From: Bacteroidia bacterium | Lineage (GTDB): Bacteria > Bacteroidota > Bacteroidia > Bacteroidales > CAJPTX01 | Reading direction: 5' to 3' | Assembly: GCA_002749065.1 (NCBI GenBank) | Contig: PDTX01000001.1 | Span: 1 to 64,000 of the forward strand | Length of the DNA stretch: 64,000 bases | Shown here: positions 33,073-41,090 of the stretch, in pieces | Layout of the letters: every line of letters begins with the position of its first letter | Position numbering within the stretch: the first letter of the stretch is position 1 | Made by a program: the position numbers and the translations under genes | Notes under the pieces: model-generated | Databases searched by the model: none | What the model saw: the letters and a program-made list of their open reading frames with translations, nothing else | What the model was told of the DNA's origin: nothing

Positions 33073-33678
33073 ATGGCTGTAAAGATCAGATTGAGTCGAC
33101 ACGGGCGTAAGAATCGTCCCTTCTACCACATTGTAATAGCGGACAGCCGCGCGCCGCGCGATGGTCGCTTCATCGAGCGTATCGGTTCGTACAACCCGAT
33201 GACGGACCCGGCGACCATCGACCTTGACGTGGACAAGGCGCTGGACTGGCTCCGCAAGGGTGCTCAGCCCACGCTGACGGTGCGTAACATCCTTTCCTAC
33301 AAGGGTGTTTACCTGAAGAAGCACCTGATGCTCGGTGTGGCCAAGGGGGCCTTCGATGAGGCGGAGGCTGAGCGTCGCTTCGTGGCCTGGCTGGAGGAGA
33401 AGCAGGCCAAGATAGACGCGAAGGTGCAGGGGCTGAAGTCGAGCAAGGAGGAGAAGGAGCGTGCCCGCCTGGAGGCTGAGGCCAAGATTAACGCGGAGCG
33501 TGCCGAGGCGGTGGCCAAGAAGCAGGCCGAGGAGCTGGCGGCCAAGGCGGCGGCGGAGGCACCCGCTGCAGAGGCACCCGCCGAGGAGGAAGCACCTGCT
33601 GCTGAGGCCGAGGCTCCGGCAGCGGATGCACCCGTGGGCGATGCACCGGCGGCCGATGCACCGGTGGCTGAGGCCTAG
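33073..33678 (+). CDS. rpsP: 30S ribosomal protein S16 with long C-terminal extension
   Basis: 201 residues. The first about 85 are canonical S16 ('[19 protein letters not shown]', '[14 protein letters not shown]', '[20 protein letters not shown]'), an assembly protein of the small subunit. Then comes a charged helix (about 110-155) and a low-complexity tail made of Ala, Pro, Glu and Asp ('[20 protein letters not shown]'). Extended S16 proteins are known in Bacteroidota, but this tail is long and repetitive. Followed by rimM after 27 bases. Confidence 0.96.
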   Translation: MAVKIRLSRHGRKNRPFYHIVIADSRAPRDGRFIERIGSYNPMTDPATIDLDVDKALDWLRKGAQPTLTVRNILSYKGVYLKKHLMLGVAKGAFDEAEAERRFVAWLEEKQAKIDAKVQGLKSSKEEKERARLEAEAKINAERAEAVAKKQAEELAAKAAAEAPAAEAPAEEEAPAAEAEAPAADAPVGDAPAADAPVAEA

Positions 33679-33705
33679 CGTATCGCCACGACAGGTTTTT
33701 GCCAT

Positions 33706-34275
33706 ATGGGTGGTCCGAATAGGGCGATAGGGCTTGCGGACCTGCTCCACGTTGGGCGGCTGGGTAAGCCTCATGGTATCAAGGGAGGGGTCGTGCTACG
33801 GTGGCACGCCCCCTTCTCTTTTGAGAGCTTCGTGGTGGTGGATGAGCGTCCGTACCTGTTCCTGGTGTCGGACGGTTTGCCGGTGCCTTACCGCCTGTCC
33901 GCGCTGGATGAGACGGGGCGGGGGGTGACGGTGGCCCATTTCGAGGGGCTGCTCACCCCGAGCCAGGTGGAGGCCCTGGTCGGGCGTGAAGTGTACGTGC
34001 ATGGCGAGGCGGTGGATATGGAGGTGGCGGAGTACGTGCAGCCCGATTCGCTTGAGGCGCTGGTCGGGGTTGAGCTCCGCGACCAGCACAACGCGCTGGT
34101 GGGCACCATCGTGGATGTGGCCGACTACTCGATGAACATCGTGATGACGGTGGAGCGGGGGGATGGCCGCGAGGTGCTCGTGCCGCTGAGCGAGGAGCTG
34201 GTGGTGGCCCTGCCCGATGAGGGGCACCGCTGCCTACAGGTGGAGATTCCGGAGGGCTTGCTGGAGGTGGAGTAG
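33706..34275 (+). CDS. rimM: Ribosome maturation factor RimM
   Basis: 189 residues. The N-terminal beta-barrel begins 'LLHVGRLGKPHGIKGGVVLR', the RimM signature, and the C-terminal PRC barrel includes 'LEALVGVELRD' and 'NIVMTVERGDGREVLVPL'. RimM binds S19 and helps mature the 30S head, next to S16 in operon and function. The start ATG is 27 bases after rpsP. Confidence 0.95.
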   Translation: MGGPNRAIGLADLLHVGRLGKPHGIKGGVVLRWHAPFSFESFVVVDERPYLFLVSDGLPVPYRLSALDETGRGVTVAHFEGLLTPSQVEALVGREVYVHGEAVDMEVAEYVQPDSLEALVGVELRDQHNALVGTIVDVADYSMNIVMTVERGDGREVLVPLSEELVVALPDEGHRCLQVEIPEGLLEVE

Positions 34276-34428
34276 CCCTCTTCCCGTCCCGATTTTAATC
34301 CTACAGCCCCGTGTGGCCCGACAGGCGCGCCCGGGGCCTTGCCAGTTCCCCTTTCTGGCTCGTGCCTGCTCGCTGGGCGTGCGTTCCCGCTGGGCAGCGT
34401 GGGTGGGGGTATTACGTTGGAAAAAGTG

Positions 34429-34436
34429 TATCTTTG
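34429..34436 (+). promoter_or_regulatory. -7 promoter element close to a GTG start
   Basis: TATCTTTG, exact -7 match. It ends only 12 bases before the GTG start at 34449, so the transcript would have almost no leader. Confidence 0.65.
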
Positions 34437-34448
34437 CGCTAAATACGC

Positions 34449-37100
34449 GTGTTTGTGAAGAAGATAGCGATAGTACTCCTGCTGGTGGTGGCGTGCCTCG
34501 GCCTTGCGGTGCTGCTCGCGCCGAAGCTGCGTATGGCCGCGGTGGAGGACGATGTGGCGCTGCGCGTGATGCCCCGTGAGAACATAGCCCTGCTGCTGCG
34601 CGTGAACGATTGGCAGGACCTACAGGGCCAGCTCGCGGCCTCCGAGTCGCTGTGGCAGGAGTTCTCCTCTGGGGGCTGGGCCGAGCGGATGCAGAACGTT
34701 GTGTGCATGGTGGACTCCCTCGTCTCGCGGGGCACGCAGCTGGGCCAAGCCGTAGAGCGCGGCGAGCTGTACGTGAGCTACCACCGGGTCGACCGTGGGG
34801 GCTGGCAGCTGGCCCCGCTCCTGACCTTCAGCCCTGGGGGCACCCCGGTCTCGCTATCGGACCTGGCGGAGGTGCTCTTCCCCGGCCAGACGGGCGAGCC
34901 CTCGAAGGGCAACCTCTCCTACACCACGTACAGCTACGCCCTGAAGGAGGGCAATCTTCCCGTCCATGTGGCGGCGCGTGGCGGCGTGCTGCTACTCTCC
35001 TCCGACCACCTGCTGCTCGAGCAGGCCCTACGCCAGCCCACCGAGCAGGGCACCCTGGTGGACAGCCCGGACTTCATGGACATCCTCTCCGCCGCGAGCC
35101 GGAGTGAGTCGCTCAACCTCTTCGTGAACCTCCCGTACGTCCTCGGGATGGCGGAAGGCTCATTCCGTGAGCCCTGGCGGACCACCCTCCGCGCCCTGGC
35201 CAAGGCGAGCAACCCTTGGTGTGGCTGGTGCGCCATCGACCTGACGGCCAGCGGCCGTGTCCTCGCGGTCAACGGCCTCTCACGGCTGCACGATAGCATC
35301 CCCCAGACCTCGAACCGCCTGCTCGGCGTGAGCACCCAGCCGGTGGAGATAGCCGAGAGCATCCCGGCGCGCGTCCCCTTCTTCATTCGCTGGGGTGCCA
35401 CCGAGCCGGCGCATCTCTCCGGGCTTATCGGTGGCTCGGAGGGGAAGGGGGATGAGCAGCTCGGCAAGCTCGGGGCGCAGGAGCTCGCGCTGGCCTTCAT
35501 GCCGCGCGAGGAGGCCTGGGTGCTGCTCCTCGGGGGTGAGGAGATCGCCCAAGGGGTGAGGTACCTCAGGGAGAAGTCCAAGCCTGTGGGGGCGCAGCGG
35601 GAGGTCTACCAGTTCTCTGAGCCCGATTTCTTCCGCCAGCTCTCCGACGTGTTCCCGGCTGGGCTCGCGCGCCACTACACGGTGGTGGGCCCCAGCATCG
35701 CCTTCAGCGCCGATGTCGCCGCACTCAGGGGCGTTCGCGAGGCCGTGGAGGGCGGCCTGGTGATGGCCAAGAGCTCCCGCTGGGGTCAGCTCCGCAAGGA
35801 GATGCAGACCGATTGCAACCTGATGGTCTACACGAACCTGCGGGCCTTTCGCCAGTGGATGCCGGGCCTCCTCTCGGACTCCTCCCTGGCCCGGCTCGAG
35901 CAGGGCGAGCCCTTCAAGCAGCTCATCGGCGGCGTGCTGCAGGTCTCGGCCGCGAGCAACATCGCCTTCTACAGCGCCTTCGTCGCCAAGGGCTCGGCCG
36001 AGGCGGTGCCCTCCGAGACCGAGTGGGAGTCGAAGCTGGACGCGCCCCTGGCGGCCGGGCCGTGGGTCCTCCCCACGCACAGGAAGGAGCGGAAGGTCAT
36101 CCTGGCCGTGGATACGGCGCGCGCCCTCTACATGCTGAACCCCCGGGGCGTTCGGCGCTGGAAGCGCCAGCTCTCCGGGCCGGTGCTGGGCGCGCCGCTC
36201 ACCGTGGACCTTTTCCGTAACGGCTACATACAGTACCTCTTCACGATGCCCGATGAGGTGCTGGCCATCGACTACAACGGCAACCCCGTGCGCTCGCGCA
36301 TGCACCTGCGCCCCGGGGTGGTCTCCACCGCGCCGATGGTGGGCTTTGCCTACCCCGAGGTGGAGGGCCCGGAGGGGCAGCGCTACCTGCTGATGGGGGC
36401 CGACCGCCAGCTACGGATGTACGATGCGGAGGGGAGCCAGAAGACGGGATTTGACCCCCCGCGGCTGGAGACGGAGACCCGCCGTAGGCCCATCTGGATG
36501 CAGCATGCATTCAAGGACTACATCGTGGTGGCCGACTCGCTGCGCACGTACCTCCTGCAGCGCAACGGCAAGGAGCGGTGGCAGCCCGAGGTGCAGGAAC
36601 CGGTCTGGTCGCACTCGGAGATAGGCCTGGAGGGGCGGCAGCCGGGCAACGTGCGGCTCGTGGATAGCCTCCTGTACGTCAGCGGGAAGCAGGAGCTCGT
36701 GACGGTGGACCTGGCCACGCACGCGGTGACAACCGTCCCGATGAAGGCGCTGACGGATGCGGTGCGCGTCCTCTTCGCGGATTTGAACTCGGACAGAAAT
36801 CTGGACCTGCTGGTGGTCAAGCGACGGAGCGTGGCGGCCGTGAGCCAGAGCGGCAAGGTGCTGTGGGTGAAGGATTTCTCCACGGAGATTTCCCCCGATG
36901 TGCAGCTCTACACCGGCCCCCTGCGTGTGGGGGTGGTCGAGCTCGGGAAGCCCTTGGTGCATCTGCTGGACCGCGGGGGGCAGGAGAGCCGCGGCTTCCC
37001 GAGGGTGGGTAGCTCGCCGGTGTCGCTGGGGTGGGGCAGCGCCTCGACCTGCGCCGTGGGGCTGCCGGGCGACTACATCGTTGGCTACGATGCGCAGTAG
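34449..37100 (+). CDS. Exported two-part protein with C-terminal beta-propeller-like half, unknown function
   Basis: 883 residues from a GTG start (a second GTG is two codons later). An N-terminal helix (about 5-25) exports or anchors it. Residues about 35-510 resemble the DUF3352-type layout of repeated 'ALLLRVNDWQDLQGQ' and 'LSSDHLLLEQAL' blocks; I infer this only from pattern. Residues about 530-880 contain repeated strands of the kind found in PQQ/WD-like propellers ('VILAVDTARALYMLNPRG', 'EVLAIDYNGNP', 'LVTVDLATHAV', 'AAVSQSGKVLWVKDF'). The role is unknown; it is likely a periplasmic or surface protein. A small membrane protein follows after 21 bases. Confidence 0.7.
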   Translation: MFVKKIAIVLLLVVACLGLAVLLAPKLRMAAVEDDVALRVMPRENIALLLRVNDWQDLQGQLAASESLWQEFSSGGWAERMQNVVCMVDSLVSRGTQLGQAVERGELYVSYHRVDRGGWQLAPLLTFSPGGTPVSLSDLAEVLFPGQTGEPSKGNLSYTTYSYALKEGNLPVHVAARGGVLLLSSDHLLLEQALRQPTEQGTLVDSPDFMDILSAASRSESLNLFVNLPYVLGMAEGSFREPWRTTLRALAKASNPWCGWCAIDLTASGRVLAVNGLSRLHDSIPQTSNRLLGVSTQPVEIAESIPARVPFFIRWGATEPAHLSGLIGGSEGKGDEQLGKLGAQELALAFMPREEAWVLLLGGEEIAQGVRYLREKSKPVGAQREVYQFSEPDFFRQLSDVFPAGLARHYTVVGPSIAFSADVAALRGVREAVEGGLVMAKSSRWGQLRKEMQTDCNLMVYTNLRAFRQWMPGLLSDSSLARLEQGEPFKQLIGGVLQVSAASNIAFYSAFVAKGSAEAVPSETEWESKLDAPLAAGPWVLPTHRKERKVILAVDTARALYMLNPRGVRRWKRQLSGPVLGAPLTVDLFRNGYIQYLFTMPDEVLAIDYNGNPVRSRMHLRPGVVSTAPMVGFAYPEVEGPEGQRYLLMGADRQLRMYDAEGSQKTGFDPPRLETETRRRPIWMQHAFKDYIVVADSLRTYLLQRNGKERWQPEVQEPVWSHSEIGLEGRQPGNVRLVDSLLYVSGKQELVTVDLATHAVTTVPMKALTDAVRVLFADLNSDRNLDLLVVKRRSVAAVSQSGKVLWVKDFSTEISPDVQLYTGPLRVGVVELGKPLVHLLDRGGQESRGFPRVGSSPVSLGWGSASTCAVGLPGDYIVGYDAQ

Positions 37101-37121
37101 GTATGCGCATGGAAAAATGGA

Positions 37122-37616
37122 ATGGCTATGAAAAAGGACATGACGGTTCACGAGAAGCTGGTGCAGGCGGTGCTCCGGGAGGGGAAGTCGCTCAGGCGGG
37201 CGGAGCGCAAAAAGGCGAGCGAGGAGTATGATGCCAGCTACGTGCAGGAGAAGATACGGAAGTACCGCAAGGGGCTTTACGTATCCCGCTTGGTGCATTT
37301 GCTGCTGTACACAACCGCCAGCGCGGGGGTCGTGTTCGTGCTGTACTATGAGAGCATCCCGGAGGGGTATGTCCTCTGGGTCAAGATTTTGATGTGCATC
37401 CTGCTCCTGGTCTGCATCCTGGGCGCGCCGTCCATCATGACGAACCACGGGCGCAACGGCAGCGTGCTGCGCATCCTCCGCTACGTGCAGGAGGATTACC
37501 GGCAGGAGTTCAGCGCGCAGCAGGCGGCCACGTCGGCGGCCTTCGAGCCGGAGCCCGCACCGGCGGCCCGCGAGCCTGAGGTTGCCCCGTCGGACGGAGG
37601 GCCGCTTGAGGCGTAG
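37122..37616 (+). CDS. Two-helix membrane protein, unknown function
   Basis: 164 residues. A basic cytoplasmic N-terminal region (about 1-50) precedes two membrane helices (about 56-78 and 86-108), then an amphipathic segment and an Ala/Pro/Glu tail. No family is recognised. A second ATG two codons downstream is equally plausible as start. It is co-directional with its neighbours and its 3' end overlaps the start of the next frame. Confidence 0.65.
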   Translation: MAMKKDMTVHEKLVQAVLREGKSLRRAERKKASEEYDASYVQEKIRKYRKGLYVSRLVHLLLYTTASAGVVFVLYYESIPEGYVLWVKILMCILLLVCILGAPSIMTNHGRNGSVLRILRYVQEDYRQEFSAQQAATSAAFEPEPAPAAREPEVAPSDGGPLEA

Positions 37617-37992
37617 CCAGTGCCTGGAGGCCCCGCAGCGGGACCTACTCCGCTTCTGGCTGCGGGCGCACTCCCGCGCGGGGCATGGGGTGCATTCGCC
37701 CCTGCTCTACGGTTTTTGCCGCGCGCTTTTTTGCCGCGCGACGCGGGGTCTCCGCCCGCAGGAGAGTGCCCGGCTGGCTGTTCGCCTCCTGCGGGAGGGG
37801 GGGGGGCGGGATGTCCGCCTCTACCACGGGCATCATGCGGATGGACGGCTCTGGGATGAGTGGTGTGGCCTGAATGCGGACGGGGGCTGGGTGACGGTGG
37901 ACCTGTACGTCTACGGCCTGGCTTTCCGCCGCGAGCAGATACCCCCGCACCACCTGCTGCTGCGCCCGCCGCTGCGCTGGTTGCTGCGGTGA
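37606..37992 (+). pseudogene. Remnant of a class I SAM-dependent methyltransferase lacking its catalytic core
   Basis: About 128 residues from a TTG that overlaps the upstream stop. The N-terminus 'HSRAGHGVHSPLLYGFCRAL' is the HGVHSP block that opens a Bacteroidota methyltransferase family of about 250 residues. The end 'LWDEWCGLNADGGWVTVDL' and 'GLAFRREQIPPHHLLLRP' matches that family's end (Asp in the DEW block, 'VDLF..G..F', 'F.IR'). The region between, which should hold the glycine-rich SAM loop and acidic residues, is absent, yet the frame is open. It cannot be a SAM enzyme as it stands; it may be decaying or reused as a small protein. Confidence 0.6.
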
Positions 37993-38050
37993 GCATGTGT
38001 TTTTGTACTTTTGGCTGGCTATTCGCTGTTCGTATGGTAGTAAGAGGTGT

Positions 38051-39181
38051 ATGCGCTTTCAGTTGCTAGGTAGGGACCCGGGGTCGAACGCCCGCTCGGG
38101 CTTGCTGCATACGCCGCACGGCCAGGTGCGCACGCCAATCTTCATGCCGGTGGGCACGCTCGGCGGGGTGAAGGCCGTGCTGCACGAGTCGCTCCGTAGC
38201 CACAGCTCGGCGCGGATAGTCCTGGGGAATACCTACCACCTCTTCCTGCGGCCCGGCCTACGGGTGCTGCGCGATGCGGGGGGCCTGCACCGCTTCTCGA
38301 CTTGGTCCGGCCCGATGCTGACCGACTCGGGCGGCTTTCAGGTCTTCAGCCTCTCCCACCGTCGTAGGCTCTCGGAGCTCGGCGCGCAGTTCCGCTCGCA
38401 CGTGGACGGCACGCCGCGGACCTTCACCCCGGAGCGCGTCATCAACATCGAGCGGATTATCGGGGCGGACATCATCATGCCGCTGGACGAGTGCCCGCCG
38501 GGCGACGCGCCGCATGCCTACGCCTCCGAGTCGCTGGACCTGACCCTCCGCTGGTACGCCAGGGCGCACCGCCAGCTGGCCCGCACGGCCCCGCTCTACG
38601 GCTACGAGCAGGCCCTCTTCCCGATAGTGCAGGGCGCGGCGCACCTCGACCTCCGGAGCAAGTCGGCCGAGGTGCTGGCCGCCTACGACGCGCCGGGCTA
38701 CGCGATCGGCGGCCTGGCCGTGGGCGAGCCCACCGAGGTGATGTACAGCGTGCTGGAGCATCTGCACCCCCTCCTGCCCAGCGACAGGCCCCGCTACCTG
38801 ATGGGGGTCGGCACGCCGGCCAACCTCCTCGAGGCCATAGCCCGGGGGGTGGACATGTTTGACTGCGTGATGCCGACGCGCAACGCCCGCAACGGGGTGC
38901 TATTCACCCACGAGGGCATACTGAACATGCGCAACCTGAAGTGGCGGCACGACCACGGCCCGCTGGACCCCACCGCCCCCCCGGGCCCCAGCCGCGACTA
39001 CAGCCGGGCATACCTGCGGCACCTGTTCGTGTCGAACGAGCAGCTCGCCGGCCAAATCGCCTCGGTGCACAACCTCTCCTTCTACCTCCGCCTGATGGAG
39101 CAGGCCCGGGAGCACATCGCCGCGGGCACCTTCAGCCAGTGGAAGCAGCAGCTGCTCCCGAAAATATCGCGCAAGCTATGA
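38051..39181 (+). CDS. tgt: Queuine tRNA-ribosyltransferase without zinc-binding cysteines
   Basis: 376 residues from the ATG before 'RFQLLGRDPGSNARSG'. Tgt swaps guanine 34 for preQ1 in tRNAs with GUN anticodons. Catalytic parts are intact: 'LTDSGGFQVFSL', 'PIVQGAAHLDLR', 'AIGGLAVGEP' and the nucleophile block 'DMFDCVMPTRNARNG'. The zinc site normally has Cys-x-Cys-x2-Cys near the end; here that position reads 'DPTAPPGPSRDYSRAYLRHL', so all three cysteines are replaced while the final His ('VHNLSFYL') stays. The gene ends in an ATGA overlap with lptG, a typical Bacteroidota gene order. Confidence 0.95.
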   Translation: MRFQLLGRDPGSNARSGLLHTPHGQVRTPIFMPVGTLGGVKAVLHESLRSHSSARIVLGNTYHLFLRPGLRVLRDAGGLHRFSTWSGPMLTDSGGFQVFSLSHRRRLSELGAQFRSHVDGTPRTFTPERVINIERIIGADIIMPLDECPPGDAPHAYASESLDLTLRWYARAHRQLARTAPLYGYEQALFPIVQGAAHLDLRSKSAEVLAAYDAPGYAIGGLAVGEPTEVMYSVLEHLHPLLPSDRPRYLMGVGTPANLLEAIARGVDMFDCVMPTRNARNGVLFTHEGILNMRNLKWRHDHGPLDPTAPPGPSRDYSRAYLRHLFVSNEQLAGQIASVHNLSFYLRLMEQAREHIAAGTFSQWKQQLLPKISRKL

Positions 39182-40272
39182 GGTCGCTCAAGCCCACCTT
39201 GCTGGACTGGTACATCATCCGCAAGTTCATCGGAACCTACTTCTTCGCCATCTCGCTCATCCTGGCCGTGTGCGTGGTCTTCGACTTCGCCGAGAAGGTG
39301 GACGACTTCATGGAGACCCACGCCCCCGTGCGGGCCATCATCGTGGACTACTACCTCAACTTCATCCCCTACTTCGGCAACCTCTTCTCCTCGCTCTTCG
39401 TCTTCGTGACGGTCATCTTCATCACCTCCAAGATGGCCAACCAGAGCGAGATCATCGCCATCTTCAGCTCCGGGGTCAGCTTCAACCGCCTCCTCTACCC
39501 CTACTTCATCTCCTCGCTGGCCATCTTCCTGCTCTCGGTCGCGCTCTCCAACTTCGTCATACCCCCGGCCAACAGCACCCGCGTGCAGTTCGAGAACACC
39601 TACGTGTCGCGCCCCAACTACAAGGACCAAGAAGATGTGCACAAGCAGGTGCGCCCGGGCATCTTCGTCTACATCCAGAGCTACAACCCCAATACCCAGA
39701 CCGCCCACAAGGTATCGCTAGAGCACTTCGAGGGGAAGGAGCTCCTCTCGAAAACCCGGGCCGATATGGTCTACTGGGACTCGCTGGCGGGCAAGTGGCG
39801 CATGACCCAGTACTACACCCGCCACTACCGCCCCGGGCGGCCCGACAGCCTGGTGAGCGGGGAGAGCCTCGACACGGTCCTTTACCTCCTGCCCAAGGAC
39901 CTCGCCCGCACCGACAAGGACGTGCAGACCATGGACCTCTGGACGCTCAACCGCTACATCGAGGAGCAGGAGCTGCAGGGGGCGGCCGACATCAACGAGT
40001 CCTACCTGGAGAAGTACGGCCGCGTGGCCACGCCCTTCTCCACCTTCATCCTCACGCTCATCGGCGTGGCGGTGTCCTCGCGCAAGGTGCGCGGCGGCAT
40101 GGGGAAGAACCTGGGCTTCGGCCTGGGGCTGAGCTTCACCTATATCCTCCTGCAGCGCTTCGCCACCATGTTCTCCCTGCTGGGCGGCCTGCCCCCCCTG
40201 CTGGCGGTGTGGATACCGAACTTCATCTTCGCCGGGGTGGCGGTGTACATCTACCGGCGGGCGCCGAAGTAG
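39178..40272 (+). CDS. lptG: LptF/LptG family permease (YjgP/YjgQ)
   Basis: 364 residues. Six membrane helices in the family's layout: three near the N-terminus (about 15-40, 55-80, 98-122), a periplasmic domain (about 125-265), and three at the C-terminus. Family members pair with LptB to extract lipopolysaccharide from the inner membrane. 'NLFSSLFVFVTVIFITSKMA' and 'NQSEIIAIFSSGVSFNRLL' are the conserved coupling segments. Bacteroidota commonly carry this gene right after tgt. LptF and LptG cannot be told apart with certainty. Confidence 0.88.
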   Translation: MRSLKPTLLDWYIIRKFIGTYFFAISLILAVCVVFDFAEKVDDFMETHAPVRAIIVDYYLNFIPYFGNLFSSLFVFVTVIFITSKMANQSEIIAIFSSGVSFNRLLYPYFISSLAIFLLSVALSNFVIPPANSTRVQFENTYVSRPNYKDQEDVHKQVRPGIFVYIQSYNPNTQTAHKVSLEHFEGKELLSKTRADMVYWDSLAGKWRMTQYYTRHYRPGRPDSLVSGESLDTVLYLLPKDLARTDKDVQTMDLWTLNRYIEEQELQGAADINESYLEKYGRVATPFSTFILTLIGVAVSSRKVRGGMGKNLGFGLGLSFTYILLQRFATMFSLLGGLPPLLAVWIPNFIFAGVAVYIYRRAPK

Positions 40273-40310
40273 GGGCGCGCACCGGGCGGCCTGAGCTGCA
40301 AGAATAGGGA

Positions 40311-41075
40311 ATGATGAAAAGCCCCAGCCTCCTCATAACCACCCTCCTGGTATCCCTCACCCTCACCTCCTGCGGCCTATTCCGATTCCGGCATGCGCCC
40401 CGGCCCACCCCCACCAACCTACGGTCGCTGGAGCTACACTTCGTGAGCTACGACGGGGAGGGCTCGAGCTACACCATCCGCACCGACCGCATGCAGGGCT
40501 ACCGCAGCTTCAGCAAGAGCACCACGGTGCGCATCCCGGTTCAACCTGTGGGCGACACGCTCCGCGTCCTCATGCCCTGGGGCCATGAGCTGGTGAAGGA
40601 GGCCATACCCCCCGACGCGAGCGGCGTGGTGCTCCTGGTGGACCCCATGTGCGAGCAGCTGGCCTTCGTGCGCCCGGGCGATGATGCCGAGGTGGTCTAC
40701 GCGAGGGCATCAGAATTGCTGGAGGCGAAGCCCATGATGGTGCAGCATTTCCCCCGCGTGGAGGGCTGCACGGAGGTCGAGGGCAATGAGCAGCAGTTCG
40801 ACTGCTTTCAGCGCGTGGTGGTGCGGATTTTCAGCCAGAACTTCATGCACCCAAGCTGGGATCAGACCGAGGAGAGGGTGCGGCTGCTCGTCCACCTGAG
40901 GGTCGACAGCGAGGGGCAGCACCATCTGGAGTCAATCGACGGTGCGACCTTCCCGGGGCTTGAGGAGGAGGTGCGGCGCGTGCTGACGCTCATCCCCCCG
41001 ACCCTACCGGGCAGGCACCGGGGGCGAGCCGTACCCGTGCAGTACAACCTGCCGCTGGTGCTCGACCCCCAGTAG
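40311..41075 (+). CDS. Lipoprotein with TonB-C-like C-terminal domain
   Basis: 254 residues. Lipobox 'LTLTSC' gives lipidated Cys21. The middle (about 30-135) is beta-rich and not recognised. Residues about 145-254 ('RVVVRIFSQNFMHPSWDQT', 'RLLVHLRVDSEGQHHLESID', 'VRRVLTLIPPTLPGRHRGR') follow the strand pattern of the TonB C-terminal fold found in many Bacteroidota proteins, but there is no membrane anchor of TonB type. A Cys pair ('VEGCTEV' and 'FDCFQ') may form a disulfide. It converges on trpB with a 15-base gap. Confidence 0.7.
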   Translation: MMKSPSLLITTLLVSLTLTSCGLFRFRHAPRPTPTNLRSLELHFVSYDGEGSSYTIRTDRMQGYRSFSKSTTVRIPVQPVGDTLRVLMPWGHELVKEAIPPDASGVVLLVDPMCEQLAFVRPGDDAEVVYARASELLEAKPMMVQHFPRVEGCTEVEGNEQQFDCFQRVVVRIFSQNFMHPSWDQTEERVRLLVHLRVDSEGQHHLESIDGATFPGLEEEVRRVLTLIPPTLPGRHRGRAVPVQYNLPLVLDPQ

Positions 41076-41090
41076 TCCAGCCCCTTCCGC

